DNA of 13,951 nt from Bacteroidales bacterium (GTDB lineage Bacteria; Bacteroidota; Bacteroidia; Bacteroidales; F082), in NCBI GenBank assembly GCA_024762735.1, contig JANTGU010000026.1:1-13951 (forward strand), in the 5' to 3' direction. A program made the translations under genes and the position numbers. Below the pieces are notes generated by a model that had not been told where the DNA came from, searched no databases, and saw only the letters and a program-made list of their open reading frames with translations. This document shows, one piece after another, positions 1 to 6,297 of the stretch; position 1 is the first letter of the stretch, and each line of letters begins with the position of its first letter.

Positions 1-80
1 ACTATTTCTGGTATATCCCCGTTTTTTTCACATCTTTGTCCATTCGATTTTTTACCTTACCAAAAAAAATAGGTTTTAGC

Positions 81-1472
81 ATGGGTGGATTTTTAGAGAC
101 TCTCGCCAGTATTATTGTTTGGTACAACGATTACATAGGTGGTTATGCCGTACTATTTTTTCTTATTCCAACGGGGTTATACTTTATATTCAAACTCCGT
201 TTTTTAAATGTTTGGGCACTACCTCATGCCATTAAAATTGTGGCTGGCAAGTACGATAAAAAGGGTGATGAGGGAGATGTAAGCCATTTTAAGGCGCTCA
301 CCACGGCGCTGTCGGCTACCGTGGGAACAGGAAACATTGTGGGGGTTTCGCTGGCCATTTACTTTGGCGGACCGGGAGCCGTTTTTTGGATGTGGGTTAC
401 CGGATTTTTAGGCATGATTTTAAAATACACCGAGTGCACATTGTCACATAAATATCGTCAGTTTAATTCGGATGGCACGGTTTCGGGTGGTCCCATGTAC
501 TACATGGAGATTGGGTTAAAAAGTAAACTGGGAAAATGGGCCAAAGTGCTGGCACTCGTTTTTGGTGCTGCCGCCATCCTGGCGTCCATGGGTACCGGAA
601 ACATGGCTCAGGCCAACTCTATAGCCAACGCTTTCCATCACACTTACGGCATTGCTAACTGGGTAACCGGGCTCATTATTGCCGGCTTAACGCTACTCAT
701 TATCATTGGGGGCATCAAACGTATTGCCGATGTAACTTCGTACCTGGTTCCGGTAATGGCTGTGCTCTATTTTGTTAGCGCCGTGGTAGTGATTGCGGTT
801 AACTACCAGAATATTCCTCACTCTTTCTACATCATTTTTCACGATGCCTTTAACGGCACGGCAGCCACAGGAGGCTTTGTGGGCTCCACCTTTATGATGA
901 CCATGATTTGGGGTGTACGGCGGGGACTTTTCTCCAACGAAGCGGGACAGGGATCGGCCCCTATTGCTCACGCTGCTGCCAAAACCGAATATGCAGCCCG
1001 AGAAGGGCTTGTAGCTTCATTGGAGCCATTGGTTGACACGCTGATAATCTGTACCCTGACTGCACTGCTTATTATCGATACTGGCGCATGGAACTCGGGC
1101 GTACAAGGCGTAGGCATGACCGTTAATGCCATGAACATTGGCCTGAGCAGAATTGGTTTGCCCGATATTGGCAATCACATTGTTACACTGGGATTGTTCA
1201 TGTTTGCCTTTTCCACCATCATCGCCTGGTCCTATTATGGTTCCAGAGCATCCATCTACCTTTTCGGAGAAAAATCGGTAAAACCTTACCAGGTTTTATT
1301 CGGCATTTTTGTCTTTTTCGGATCGGTATGGGGACTTGATTTGGTATGGCACTTCGTGGACATGGTAATAACCTTTATGACCATTCCTAACCTGATTGCC
1401 TTGCTGCTGCTATCTCCCGTGGTTATGAAAGAGACCAGGGATTATTTTAACACGATGAAAGCGTTGAAATAA
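81..1472 (+). CDS. Na+/alanine-glycine symporter, AGCS family
   Basis: Inner-membrane secondary transporter that imports alanine or glycine with Na+ (or H+). The 463-residue product is almost wholly hydrophobic, with about ten to eleven membrane segments, and is the usual length for the AGCS family. The family signature is clear: the GTGNIVGV stretch, then GGPGAVFWMW about 15 residues on, and later the RRGLFSNEAGQGSAP block with its conserved E, G and Q. The frame is open from a TTG at 36, but the ATG at 81 is preferred because the protein then begins MGGFLETLAS, close to usual family starts. It is the only + strand gene and converges on the YceI gene. Its last 12 codons plus downstream bases are copied at 2300-2360. 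It has no evident link to the nos genes. Exact substrate is not readable from sequence. Confidence 0.93.
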   Translation: MGGFLETLASIIVWYNDYIGGYAVLFFLIPTGLYFIFKLRFLNVWALPHAIKIVAGKYDKKGDEGDVSHFKALTTALSATVGTGNIVGVSLAIYFGGPGAVFWMWVTGFLGMILKYTECTLSHKYRQFNSDGTVSGGPMYYMEIGLKSKLGKWAKVLALVFGAAAILASMGTGNMAQANSIANAFHHTYGIANWVTGLIIAGLTLLIIIGGIKRIADVTSYLVPVMAVLYFVSAVVVIAVNYQNIPHSFYIIFHDAFNGTAATGGFVGSTFMMTMIWGVRRGLFSNEAGQGSAPIAHAAAKTEYAAREGLVASLEPLVDTLIICTLTALLIIDTGAWNSGVQGVGMTVNAMNIGLSRIGLPDIGNHIVTLGLFMFAFSTIIAWSYYGSRASIYLFGEKSVKPYQVLFGIFVFFGSVWGLDLVWHFVDMVITFMTIPNLIALLLLSPVVMKETRDYFNTMKALK

Positions 1473-1499
1473 CAGAAACTGTTTATTCTCTTGTTTTCC
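1427..1499 (+). repeat. Direct repeat, copy 1 (symporter 3' end)
   Basis: From 1437 to 1472 this copy is identical over 36 bases to 2300-2335. The match continues to 1499/2360 with two substitutions and a 2-base indel. Bases 1427-1436 match 2290-2299 more loosely. The copy contains the final 12 symporter codons with the stop, and, read on the other strand, a degenerate version of the last codons of the YceI gene. It marks the left edge of an apparent insertion. Confidence 0.9.
1468..1487. terminator. Possible terminator hairpin overlapping the symporter stop
   Basis: AATAACAG at 1468-1475 pairs with CTGTTTATT at 1479-1487 (one bulged T, AAA loop). T-rich DNA follows on the + strand. The duplicated copy near 2331-2350 carries two substitutions, one of which breaks the G-C pair next to the loop, so only this copy keeps the good stem. 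The stem is A/T-rich and weak, so the call is tentative. Confidence 0.3.
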
Positions 1500-1534
1500 G
1501 CAAAGGAACACCCTCAATAGATCTTTTATGCTCA

Positions 1535-1554
1535 TTTCTTTTGTCGAAAAGAAA
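1535..1554. repeat. Perfect 8-bp hairpin near the left edge of the insert
   Basis: TTTCTTTT at 1535-1542 and AAAAGAAA at 1547-1554 pair perfectly around a GTCG loop. The DNA just after it, including GAGCCAAAGAAAG, resembles dispersed intergenic repeats I have seen in Bacteroidota; that resemblance is from memory and was not tested. Confidence 0.6.
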
Positions 1555-1877
1555 CGAGCCAAAGAAAGCGACCCAAAACGAATGCTTCCGCCCGCTCTGG
1601 CAAAAGGCAACATTTACGGCAAAAGAGTCGCATTCAAACGCCTACACACAAGCCTGCCTAAATGTTTGAAGCCGAAACGACAAGCGCTTTTGCACGTATC
1701 TGTATGCCTTTTGCCATTCACCCCATCGCCAGCCCGCCGTTTTGGGAAGCCCACCCGCATGCTTGCTGTGAGTAATTGGTTAACCTTGTAATGAAACCTT
1801 TGCCGAATATTTTTCATCTTTTTTTGAATAAACGACTAAGCCACCCAAATCAGGCCGACTTTCAGGAGGGCTGAAAT

Positions 1878-2113
1878 CCGCCTTGGCCAGATTCCGTTAA
1901 GAAAACATAAGCCCGGAGCCGTTAAAAAACTTATGCTGTTCGACGACGTTAAGTGCCGAAGTTGAATGAACGATTATTATTCAATTGCTTTCAATATACT
2001 TCAATTATCCCATAAATTAAAAAAAGTAAAACAGAGCAACTTCGGCAATTAAAAGGAGGAGTTTATAAGTTTTAGGCGAAGGGCTTATGTTTTTAGGAAT
2101 TTGGTCGCAGCGG
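1878..2113. repeat. Long nested inverted repeat
   Basis: Three pairs of arms nest inside one another. The outer pair is 1878-1914 with 2081-2113: its inner 13 bases (1902-1914 and 2081-2093) are perfectly complementary, and pairing continues outward with gaps and mismatches. The middle pair is 9 bp, 1926-1934 with 2065-2073. The inner pair is 11 bp, TGCCGAAGTTG at 1954-1964 with its complement at 2037-2047. The centre is A/T-rich and includes TTGAAT/ATTCAA arms at 1962-1967 and 1979-1984. Such a co-linear fold fits a miniature mobile element or a structured RNA; no coding frame follows it. Confidence 0.8.
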
Positions 2114-2124
2114 AAGTTTTTTTG

Positions 2125-2150
2125 GTAACTTTTTTTTGAAAAAAAGTTAC
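2125..2150. repeat. Perfect 12-bp A/T hairpin near the right end of the insert
   Basis: GTAACTTTTTTT at 2125-2136 is perfectly complementary to 2139-2150, leaving a two-base gap in the middle. T/A-rich arms like these could act as a bidirectional terminator or be the end of a repeat element. It lies about 12 bp beyond the right arm of the nested inverted repeat. Confidence 0.7.
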
Positions 2151-2289
2151 AGAAGAATTAAAAAAACTAAAGCTTGAACCTGAAACATCAGTTGGAATCC
2201 GGTTATTTTTTCGGGATATCCTGGAATGAAATACAATATCAGAATATCAACACGTTATAAATGGTCTTTGAAAAAAGTGCGGAAAATAA

Positions 2290-2360
2290 GGAAGAGAGTA
2301 GGGATTATTTTAACACGATGAAAGCGTTGAAATAATAGAAAGTGTTTATTCTCTTTTTCC
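2290..2360 (+). repeat. Direct repeat, copy 2 (YceI 3' end)
   Basis: This is the second copy of the sequence at 1427-1499. It holds a relic of the last 12 symporter codons and stop, now detached from the symporter gene, and on the - strand it supplies the real GKRE-stop end of the YceI gene (2346-2360). The two copies therefore each carry the junction of the two convergent genes. Confidence 0.9.
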
Positions 2361-2948
2361 TGTTAAATGCACTACGAAGTGGATTTCATCGCTTACCACT
2401 ACACTTTGATCATTGGCTGCTTCATTGGGTGAGTAAATAGTAATGCCGTACTGAGTGCGATCCACATCAAAAGTATCGGAAACAGCACTGAATGTTTTTT
2501 CATCGAAAGTAATCTTGCTTTTGAAATGGATACAATTAACGATGTCTTTTACCCTCAAATCACCGGACACCTCAAAATAGTTGTTTCCCAGCGGTTCGGC
2601 ATAATCCAAAATAAATTCTGCCGTCGGGAAGTTGGCCACATCAAAAAAGAAAGCCGATTTAAGCGTGTTGTGCAAGGTTTTACGCATCAACATATAATCG
2701 ATATCCAAATCCTTCAGACTATCCATGTTCACAACAAAGTTACCGGCAACGACAGCCTGATTTACCACCCTTACCTGGCCGCTTTTCAATGGAACCATGC
2801 CATAATGTTTGTCACACGACCAGGCAAGATAGCTTTGCACCGTGTCCATCTTGTAAGTGACGGTGTCAACACCATTAATTTTATTCTGTGCTACCGAAGA
2901 AAGCGTTAACAACAAGATAAAGATTGGCAGAAAGGTAACAGATCTCAT
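2346..2948 (-). CDS. YceI-family periplasmic lipid-binding-like protein
   Basis: A 200-residue protein with a signal peptide (hydrophobic residues 5-20 ending SSVAQ), so exported to the periplasm. The YceI pattern is recognisable: an early SYLAWSCDKHYG segment, FVVNMDSLKDLDIDYM, KSAFFFDVANFPTAEF, a V-S-G-D-L-R-V-K-D strand, and near the C-terminus VDRTQYGITIYSP. YceI proteins are small beta-barrels that bind isoprenoid or other lipids in their interior; the ligand here is unknown. The ATG lies 8 bp after the stop of the pentapeptide gene, so the two are probably co-transcribed. Its final codons lie in the duplicated junction. Its place at the end of the nos strand might mean a role with quinones or envelope stress, which is inference only. 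Confidence 0.85.
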   Translation of the reverse strand: MRSVTFLPIFILLLTLSSVAQNKINGVDTVTYKMDTVQSYLAWSCDKHYGMVPLKSGQVRVVNQAVVAGNFVVNMDSLKDLDIDYMLMRKTLHNTLKSAFFFDVANFPTAEFILDYAEPLGNNYFEVSGDLRVKDIVNCIHFKSKITFDEKTFSAVSDTFDVDRTQYGITIYSPNEAANDQSVVVSDEIHFVVHLTGKRE

Positions 2949-2956
2949 GTTGCAAC

Positions 2957-3904
2957 TTATCGGGTAAGAATATTGGCCGTCACTTTACCGTCAACCATGT
3001 TGGCAGCCACGTTCTCAGGAATATTTTTAGCACCTTCAAAGTTGGCATTTTTTAATCTGGCACCAAAAAAGTTACACCCCTCCAGGTTAGCACCCGAAAA
3101 ATCAGTATTGGTCATGCCTGTTCCCTGAAAGTTTGCCCCCTTGCAGTTGGCATGTTTAAAAGTAGCGTTGGTAAGGTTTCCTCCGCTAAAATCGGCATCG
3201 GTACAGTTTACATAATCAAATTTACTCCCTGTCATCACGGCTCTGATTAAACGGGTATGCACAAACAAAGACCCTTTGAAATTCGACTCCACAAACTCCG
3301 AGTCTTTCATCAAAGCATTGGTCATATCAGAGTGTTCAAGGTTGGCATGATGGCCTTCCATCCCAAACATATTGGCGCCTCTAAAATCGCAGTTTTTAAG
3401 GGTGGCCCCGTTTACATGAACATGAAACAACTTGGCCTGACTAAAATTACAGTCGGATAATATGGAGTGGTCAAAAAAGGTCCAGCGGATGTCAGCCGTG
3501 CGAAAATCACTTTGTTGAAAGATTGACTCTTCCGCCTTGGCAGATCGCATGCTGGCGCCACGGAAATCCCCCTCGATGACCGAAACGTTGTGCCAATACA
3601 CCCCGTCAAGCATGGCTCTGCGAAAGTCATCGCCATTTTGAGGAACAGGGACAAGTCCTTTTTTACGCACCTCACCGCTACTTAACCTGGTTTCAATATT
3701 GATAATGCTGTCCATCTCTTCGGGACTAACAAACTCAGCCACTTTTAAAAAGCCGGCGGGGTCGGGAGTAGCAGGTACAGCTTCTGCTGCAGGGGCATTA
3801 CTTTTTTGATTGTCATCTTTTTTTTCAGACGCTGAAGAACATCCTGTCAAGGTGTAAAAAGAGACCATGACAAGAAAGGAAAAGGGAATCAAACTATGTT
3901 TCAT
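2957..3904 (-). CDS. Pentapeptide-repeat lipoprotein
   Basis: A 315-residue lipoprotein with lipobox LTGC (lipidated C22) and a polar KKDD-containing linker after the Cys, which may resemble the surface-export signal of Bacteroidota lipoproteins. From about residue 120 to the C-terminus runs a long series of five-residue repeats of the A-(D/N)-(L/F)-x-x type, for example CDFRGANMFG, TDADFSGGNLTNATF and TDFSGANLEGCNFFGARL, which should fold as a right-handed four-sided beta-helix. The frame is open to a TTG at 3931, but the ATG at 3904 gives a proper signal peptide at once. It follows NosY after about 110 A/T-rich bases and precedes YceI by 8. No enzyme motif is visible; a binding or scaffold role is likely, with partner unknown. 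Confidence 0.85.
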   Translation of the reverse strand: MKHSLIPFSFLVMVSFYTLTGCSSASEKKDDNQKSNAPAAEAVPATPDPAGFLKVAEFVSPEEMDSIINIETRLSSGEVRKKGLVPVPQNGDDFRRAMLDGVYWHNVSVIEGDFRGASMRSAKAEESIFQQSDFRTADIRWTFFDHSILSDCNFSQAKLFHVHVNGATLKNCDFRGANMFGMEGHHANLEHSDMTNALMKDSEFVESNFKGSLFVHTRLIRAVMTGSKFDYVNCTDADFSGGNLTNATFKHANCKGANFQGTGMTNTDFSGANLEGCNFFGARLKNANFEGAKNIPENVAANMVDGKVTANILTR

Positions 3905-4014
3905 AAGTTGGATTTTACTATTTGTATTCAAAATTTTTCTTTATGTTTTTTATCTTTGAACAACTTCTTTTAATAATTCTATATCTAAACATCTATTTCT
4001 TTTAAGCTTACCAT

Positions 4015-4848
4015 TTATATCACGTCTTTACGACGGAAACGGCGTGCGCCCAGCAAGGCGAACAGGAAACCCAACAAAATGGGGTATCCAATGGCAAACG
4101 CGATATAAGCAGTACGGCTTACAGTATCCAGAATGTAATACGCCACCGGCCCCATGGTAGTAAGCTTGGGATCGAAAAGCACCAGCACACCCACCCGGAA
4201 AACCTGCAGCGGATTTATCATACCCAGTCCTATCACCAACTCAGGGTTCATTCGTAACTTTAGCATCATCCCCATAAGGAGTAAATCGATAAAAGCAACC
4301 AGCACCAGCCAGATAACAAAGGCACTGCTTACTGCCAACTCCTGCGACCGGGTGTAAACCGATATAAACATGCCGATGCCAAGAAAGCAAAAAACCATAG
4401 CAGCCAGCAAGCCACTGTATAACCAGAAAAATTCCCATGGCACACTAAGCTTCAAAAAGGAACCCCAAACAATGGAAAGCACCAGCGAAAGCAGCAGCGG
4501 GGTATAGATTACGATAAACTTGGCAAACAGTTTTCCCCAGAAAAAGCTGTTAAACGATACCGGCAACGACAACATGTATTCCATCACATTACTCTCTTTG
4601 TCGCCCACGATGGAACGTACCACGGTGATGAGCACATAAATGGGAATGATAACGATACACACCTGCATAAACGTTACCAGCAAGCGGCCGAGTCCCACGA
4701 AGCCAATAATCTGTGATTCGGTAATCCCCGACATAAACATGTAAGCCACAAATCCCCCAAACAACAAGCTATAGAGCCAAAAACCCCTGGTTCGCAAAGT
4801 TTGAAAGAGATCCAATTTTAAAATGGCCAAAAATCCTTTTCCTGACAT
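4015..4848 (-). CDS. nosY: NosY, ABC transporter permease for NosZ copper-centre assembly
   Basis: A 277-residue integral membrane protein with about six hydrophobic segments and the layout of ABC-2 type permeases. The N-terminal cytoplasmic stretch ends in LRTRGFWLYSLLFG, a VGDKESNVMEYMLSLPVS segment typical of ABC-2 permeases follows, and INPLQVFRVGVL occurs near residue 210 as in other NosY proteins. With the ATPase NosF and periplasmic NosD it forms the NosDFY complex, which works with NosL to build the copper-sulfur centres of NosZ. It starts 44 bp after the nosL stop. The usual direct nosF-nosY pairing is split here by nosL and a repeat. It is identified by context as well as family; in isolation it would be just an ABC-2 permease. 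Confidence 0.87.
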   Translation of the reverse strand: MSGKGFLAILKLDLFQTLRTRGFWLYSLLFGGFVAYMFMSGITESQIIGFVGLGRLLVTFMQVCIVIIPIYVLITVVRSIVGDKESNVMEYMLSLPVSFNSFFWGKLFAKFIVIYTPLLLSLVLSIVWGSFLKLSVPWEFFWLYSGLLAAMVFCFLGIGMFISVYTRSQELAVSSAFVIWLVLVAFIDLLLMGMMLKLRMNPELVIGLGMINPLQVFRVGVLVLFDPKLTTMGPVAYYILDTVSRTAYIAFAIGYPILLGFLFALLGARRFRRKDVI

Positions 4849-4892
4849 AGTGTACCTTTACTTTAATCGTTACAATTTTTATTATTCAATGG

Positions 4893-5384
4893 TTAGTGGT
4901 TCATTTTTCCTTTACCCATCATTTTATGCTGTCTTAAAAACTCTTCCCGCATGGTTTTTCCTTCGCCAATACGCTTCATCACCTGATTATAGGTAAACGT
5001 AGTATCGTTGGGTTCTGGCACAGCGCTGTAGCCATAGCCCATGGGGGTGTGTTTTCCGAAATTATAGTAGGCTTTTTGCGCGTCAATCCAACCACCTTGT
5101 TGGGTGTTACCCACCCAGATTTGCACTTTCTGATTGTTCACAAACTTTTGCCAGTTCGGTGTTTTCATATACTCTTCCAGGCAGCCAATATCATCAAACC
5201 AAAGCACATCTTCCTGCACATTAATGGCTTGAACAGCCCAAAGACTATCGGCAATACCCATCAGGCATTGCGCACAGATATCACGTTCGTAATTAATGGT
5301 TCGAGGTGAGAAATCGGGTTCGTGGTTACACGACGCCATGATGGTGGCGATGGCCATGATAATGATAAATGCTATTTTTTTCAT
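4893..5384 (-). CDS. nosL: NosL, copper-binding lipoprotein
   Basis: A 163-residue lipoprotein with signal peptide and lipobox MASC (C19). The NosL metal motif C-x-x-C-x-M is present as CAQCLMG (C37, C40, M42), followed by the family's WFDDIGCLEEYM block and the HTPMGYGYSA segment where an M-G-x-G pattern is usual. NosL is a periplasmic Cu(I) chaperone that hands copper to NosDFY and NosZ. The C-terminal tail KMMGKGKMNH is rich in Met and ends in His, which could add copper ligands (inference). It sits between nosF and nosY. Its start codon is preceded directly by a palindromic repeat whose other copy sits directly before the TonB receptor gene. Confidence 0.93.
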   Translation of the reverse strand: MKKIAFIIIMAIATIMASCNHEPDFSPRTINYERDICAQCLMGIADSLWAVQAINVQEDVLWFDDIGCLEEYMKTPNWQKFVNNQKVQIWVGNTQQGGWIDAQKAYYNFGKHTPMGYGYSAVPEPNDTTFTYNQVMKRIGEGKTMREEFLRQHKMMGKGKMNH

Positions 5385-5567
5385 TGGTTTATTTTTTTAT
5401 CTCATTCTTAATGTTTTGTCACAATTTTTGCTTCCTGCGGGGCAAAAATTCCCCGCCCGAACGACGGTCAGTCGGGCAGGCGCCAAAACGGTTTTTTTTC
5501 TTTTTTTACCCCGGGGTTTCACCCCGGGCTATTAATATTCGACCCTTACAGGGTCGATTAATCATTT
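5385..5567 (-). repeat. Palindromic repeat element, copy A (nosL leader)
   Basis: This copy fills most of the nosF-nosL gap. It contains four hairpins: AATTTTTGC/GCAAAAATT at 5423-5431 and 5442-5450; GCCCGA/TCGGGC at 5455-5460 and 5472-5477; CCCGGGGT/ACCCCGGG at 5510-5517 and 5521-5528 with a 3-base loop; TCGACCCT/AGGGTCGA at 5539-5546 and 5550-5557 with a 3-base loop. Except for the second hairpin, which is absent there, the order and spacing match copy B at 10167-10323. The match runs to the start codon (GCAAAAATTGTGACAAAA, then GAATGAGATA, then ATGAAAAA on the - strand). Confidence 0.85.
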
Positions 5568-5574
5568 ATTTTGT

Positions 5575-5617
5575 CATGCCTGCCAACCCTCCTAGGTTGG
5601 TGTATCGGCAGGCCATG
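5575..5617. terminator. Hairpin just after nosF, possible terminator or repeat unit
   Basis: CATGCCTGCC at 5575-5584 pairs with GGCAGGC-CATG at 5607-5617 (one bulged base), and CCAACC/GGTTGG at 5583-5588 and 5595-5600 can form inside. It begins 12 bp after the nosF stop. There is no run of T after it on the - strand, so it may reduce read-through or protect the 3' end rather than end transcription. It is not present in copies B or C. Confidence 0.5.
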
Positions 5618-5628
5618 CTACCTTTCCA

Positions 5629-6297
5629 CTATAAGTTTGCACTTTCATCCAGGATAATGTTTCCAAAATCCATTTCCACCACCCGGTTGACCAGCCCTTT
5701 AATTTCATCCATCCGATGACTGCTTAACACCAGTAGGGCTTCTTTGTTGTACTCTTTCAGGTAGTTAAAGAACATCTCGCGCGCCGCGGGGTCGAGGTTG
5801 GCCGAAGGTTCATCCATCAATAGTATTTTAGGTTGCTTGCCCAGGGCAAACGATACCAACAGCTTCTGCTTCATACCTCCCGACAGCGCCACAAACGGCT
5901 TGGACATGCTCTCTTTGATTTGCAATCCCAGTTTTTCGGCGATGGTGATAAAATCGTCGACAGGCACATTACAAAGGTTTGAAAAGAAGGCCAACATCTC
6001 CTTTACCGTTATTTTAAGAGGGGGAGGGATTTGCGGCACAAAACCCACCTCCTTTAAAATGGCAACCCGCTCTTTTCGAGGATTTTTTCCAAGCACTTCC
6101 AGCCTCCCGTTATAAACGTATTGACCCAGTATGCATCTGATAAGTGTGGTTTTACCGGCACCGTTCTGCCCTATCAGGGCAATACGATCCCCCTCGTTAA
6201 AATCGACCGAAAGGCTTTTTAACACCTCCTGCTTTTTAAACAACTTGCTCAAATCCACCGCCCTGATCACGGGCTTTTTCTCCACTGTTTCTATCAT
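5629..6297 (-). CDS. nosF: NosF, ABC transporter ATPase
   Basis: A 222-residue ATP-binding subunit with every core motif: Walker A GQNGAGKT (43-50), Q-loop Q89, signature LSGGMKQ (138-144), Walker B ILLMDEP (158-164) and H-loop H194. It hydrolyses ATP on the cytoplasmic face of NosY to power maturation of the NosZ copper centre. It is short for NosF proteins, which often exceed 300 residues, because it stops soon after the H-loop with little C-terminal extension; this may be a lineage feature. Its ATG overlaps the nosH stop by four bases (ATGA at 6294-6297), a sign of translational coupling. Confidence 0.9.
   Translation of the reverse strand: MIETVEKKPVIRAVDLSKLFKKQEVLKSLSVDFNEGDRIALIGQNGAGKTTLIRCILGQYVYNGRLEVLGKNPRKERVAILKEVGFVPQIPPPLKITVKEMLAFFSNLCNVPVDDFITIAEKLGLQIKESMSKPFVALSGGMKQKLLVSFALGKQPKILLMDEPSANLDPAAREMFFNYLKEYNKEALLVLSSHRMDEIKGLVNRVVEMDFGNIILDESANL

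Larger units (their letters stand above)
1500..2289. other. Gene-free, palindrome-rich insert between direct repeats
   Basis: About 790 bp with no convincing gene lies between the two direct repeats. From left to right it holds a short perfect hairpin (1535-1554), a stretch with open frames that look like chance translations of repeat DNA (1528-1791 and 1614-1817), a small hairpin with TTTCAG/CTGAAA arms (1860-1876), a long nested inverted repeat (1878-2113) and a 12-bp perfect A/T hairpin (2125-2150). It looks like inserted non-coding or MITE-like DNA that separated the symporter gene from the YceI gene. No transposase or integrase was seen. Confidence 0.6.

Noticed and set aside
36..80. TTG start 15 codons upstream of the symporter ATG
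   Set aside because: The extra residues are not typical of the family's N-terminus and the ATG at 81 fits better.
1528..1791. An 87-codon + strand open frame in the insert, and a 67-codon frame opposite it (1614-1817)
   Set aside because: Both lie in repeat-like DNA, lack a signal, domain or usual residue composition, and overlap each other. They look like chance translation of a dispersed repeat.
3905..3931. TTG start extending the pentapeptide lipoprotein by nine residues
   Set aside because: It would put polar residues before the signal peptide; the ATG at 3904 begins MKHSL directly before the hydrophobic core.
3949..3956. TATCTTTG on the + strand between the pentapeptide gene and nosY
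   Set aside because: It points into antisense nosY and no gene lies downstream on that strand, so it is probably a chance match.
5385..5628. Possible CRISPR array in the hairpin-rich gap
   Set aside because: The hairpins differ from one another and there is no regular repeat-spacer pattern; the same holds for 10167-10450.
5296..5719. Two + strand open frames across the nosF-nosL gap
   Set aside because: They run through the palindromic repeat and into antisense nosL or nosF. The peptide with PLQGRLI is simply a translation of the GC-rich repeat.
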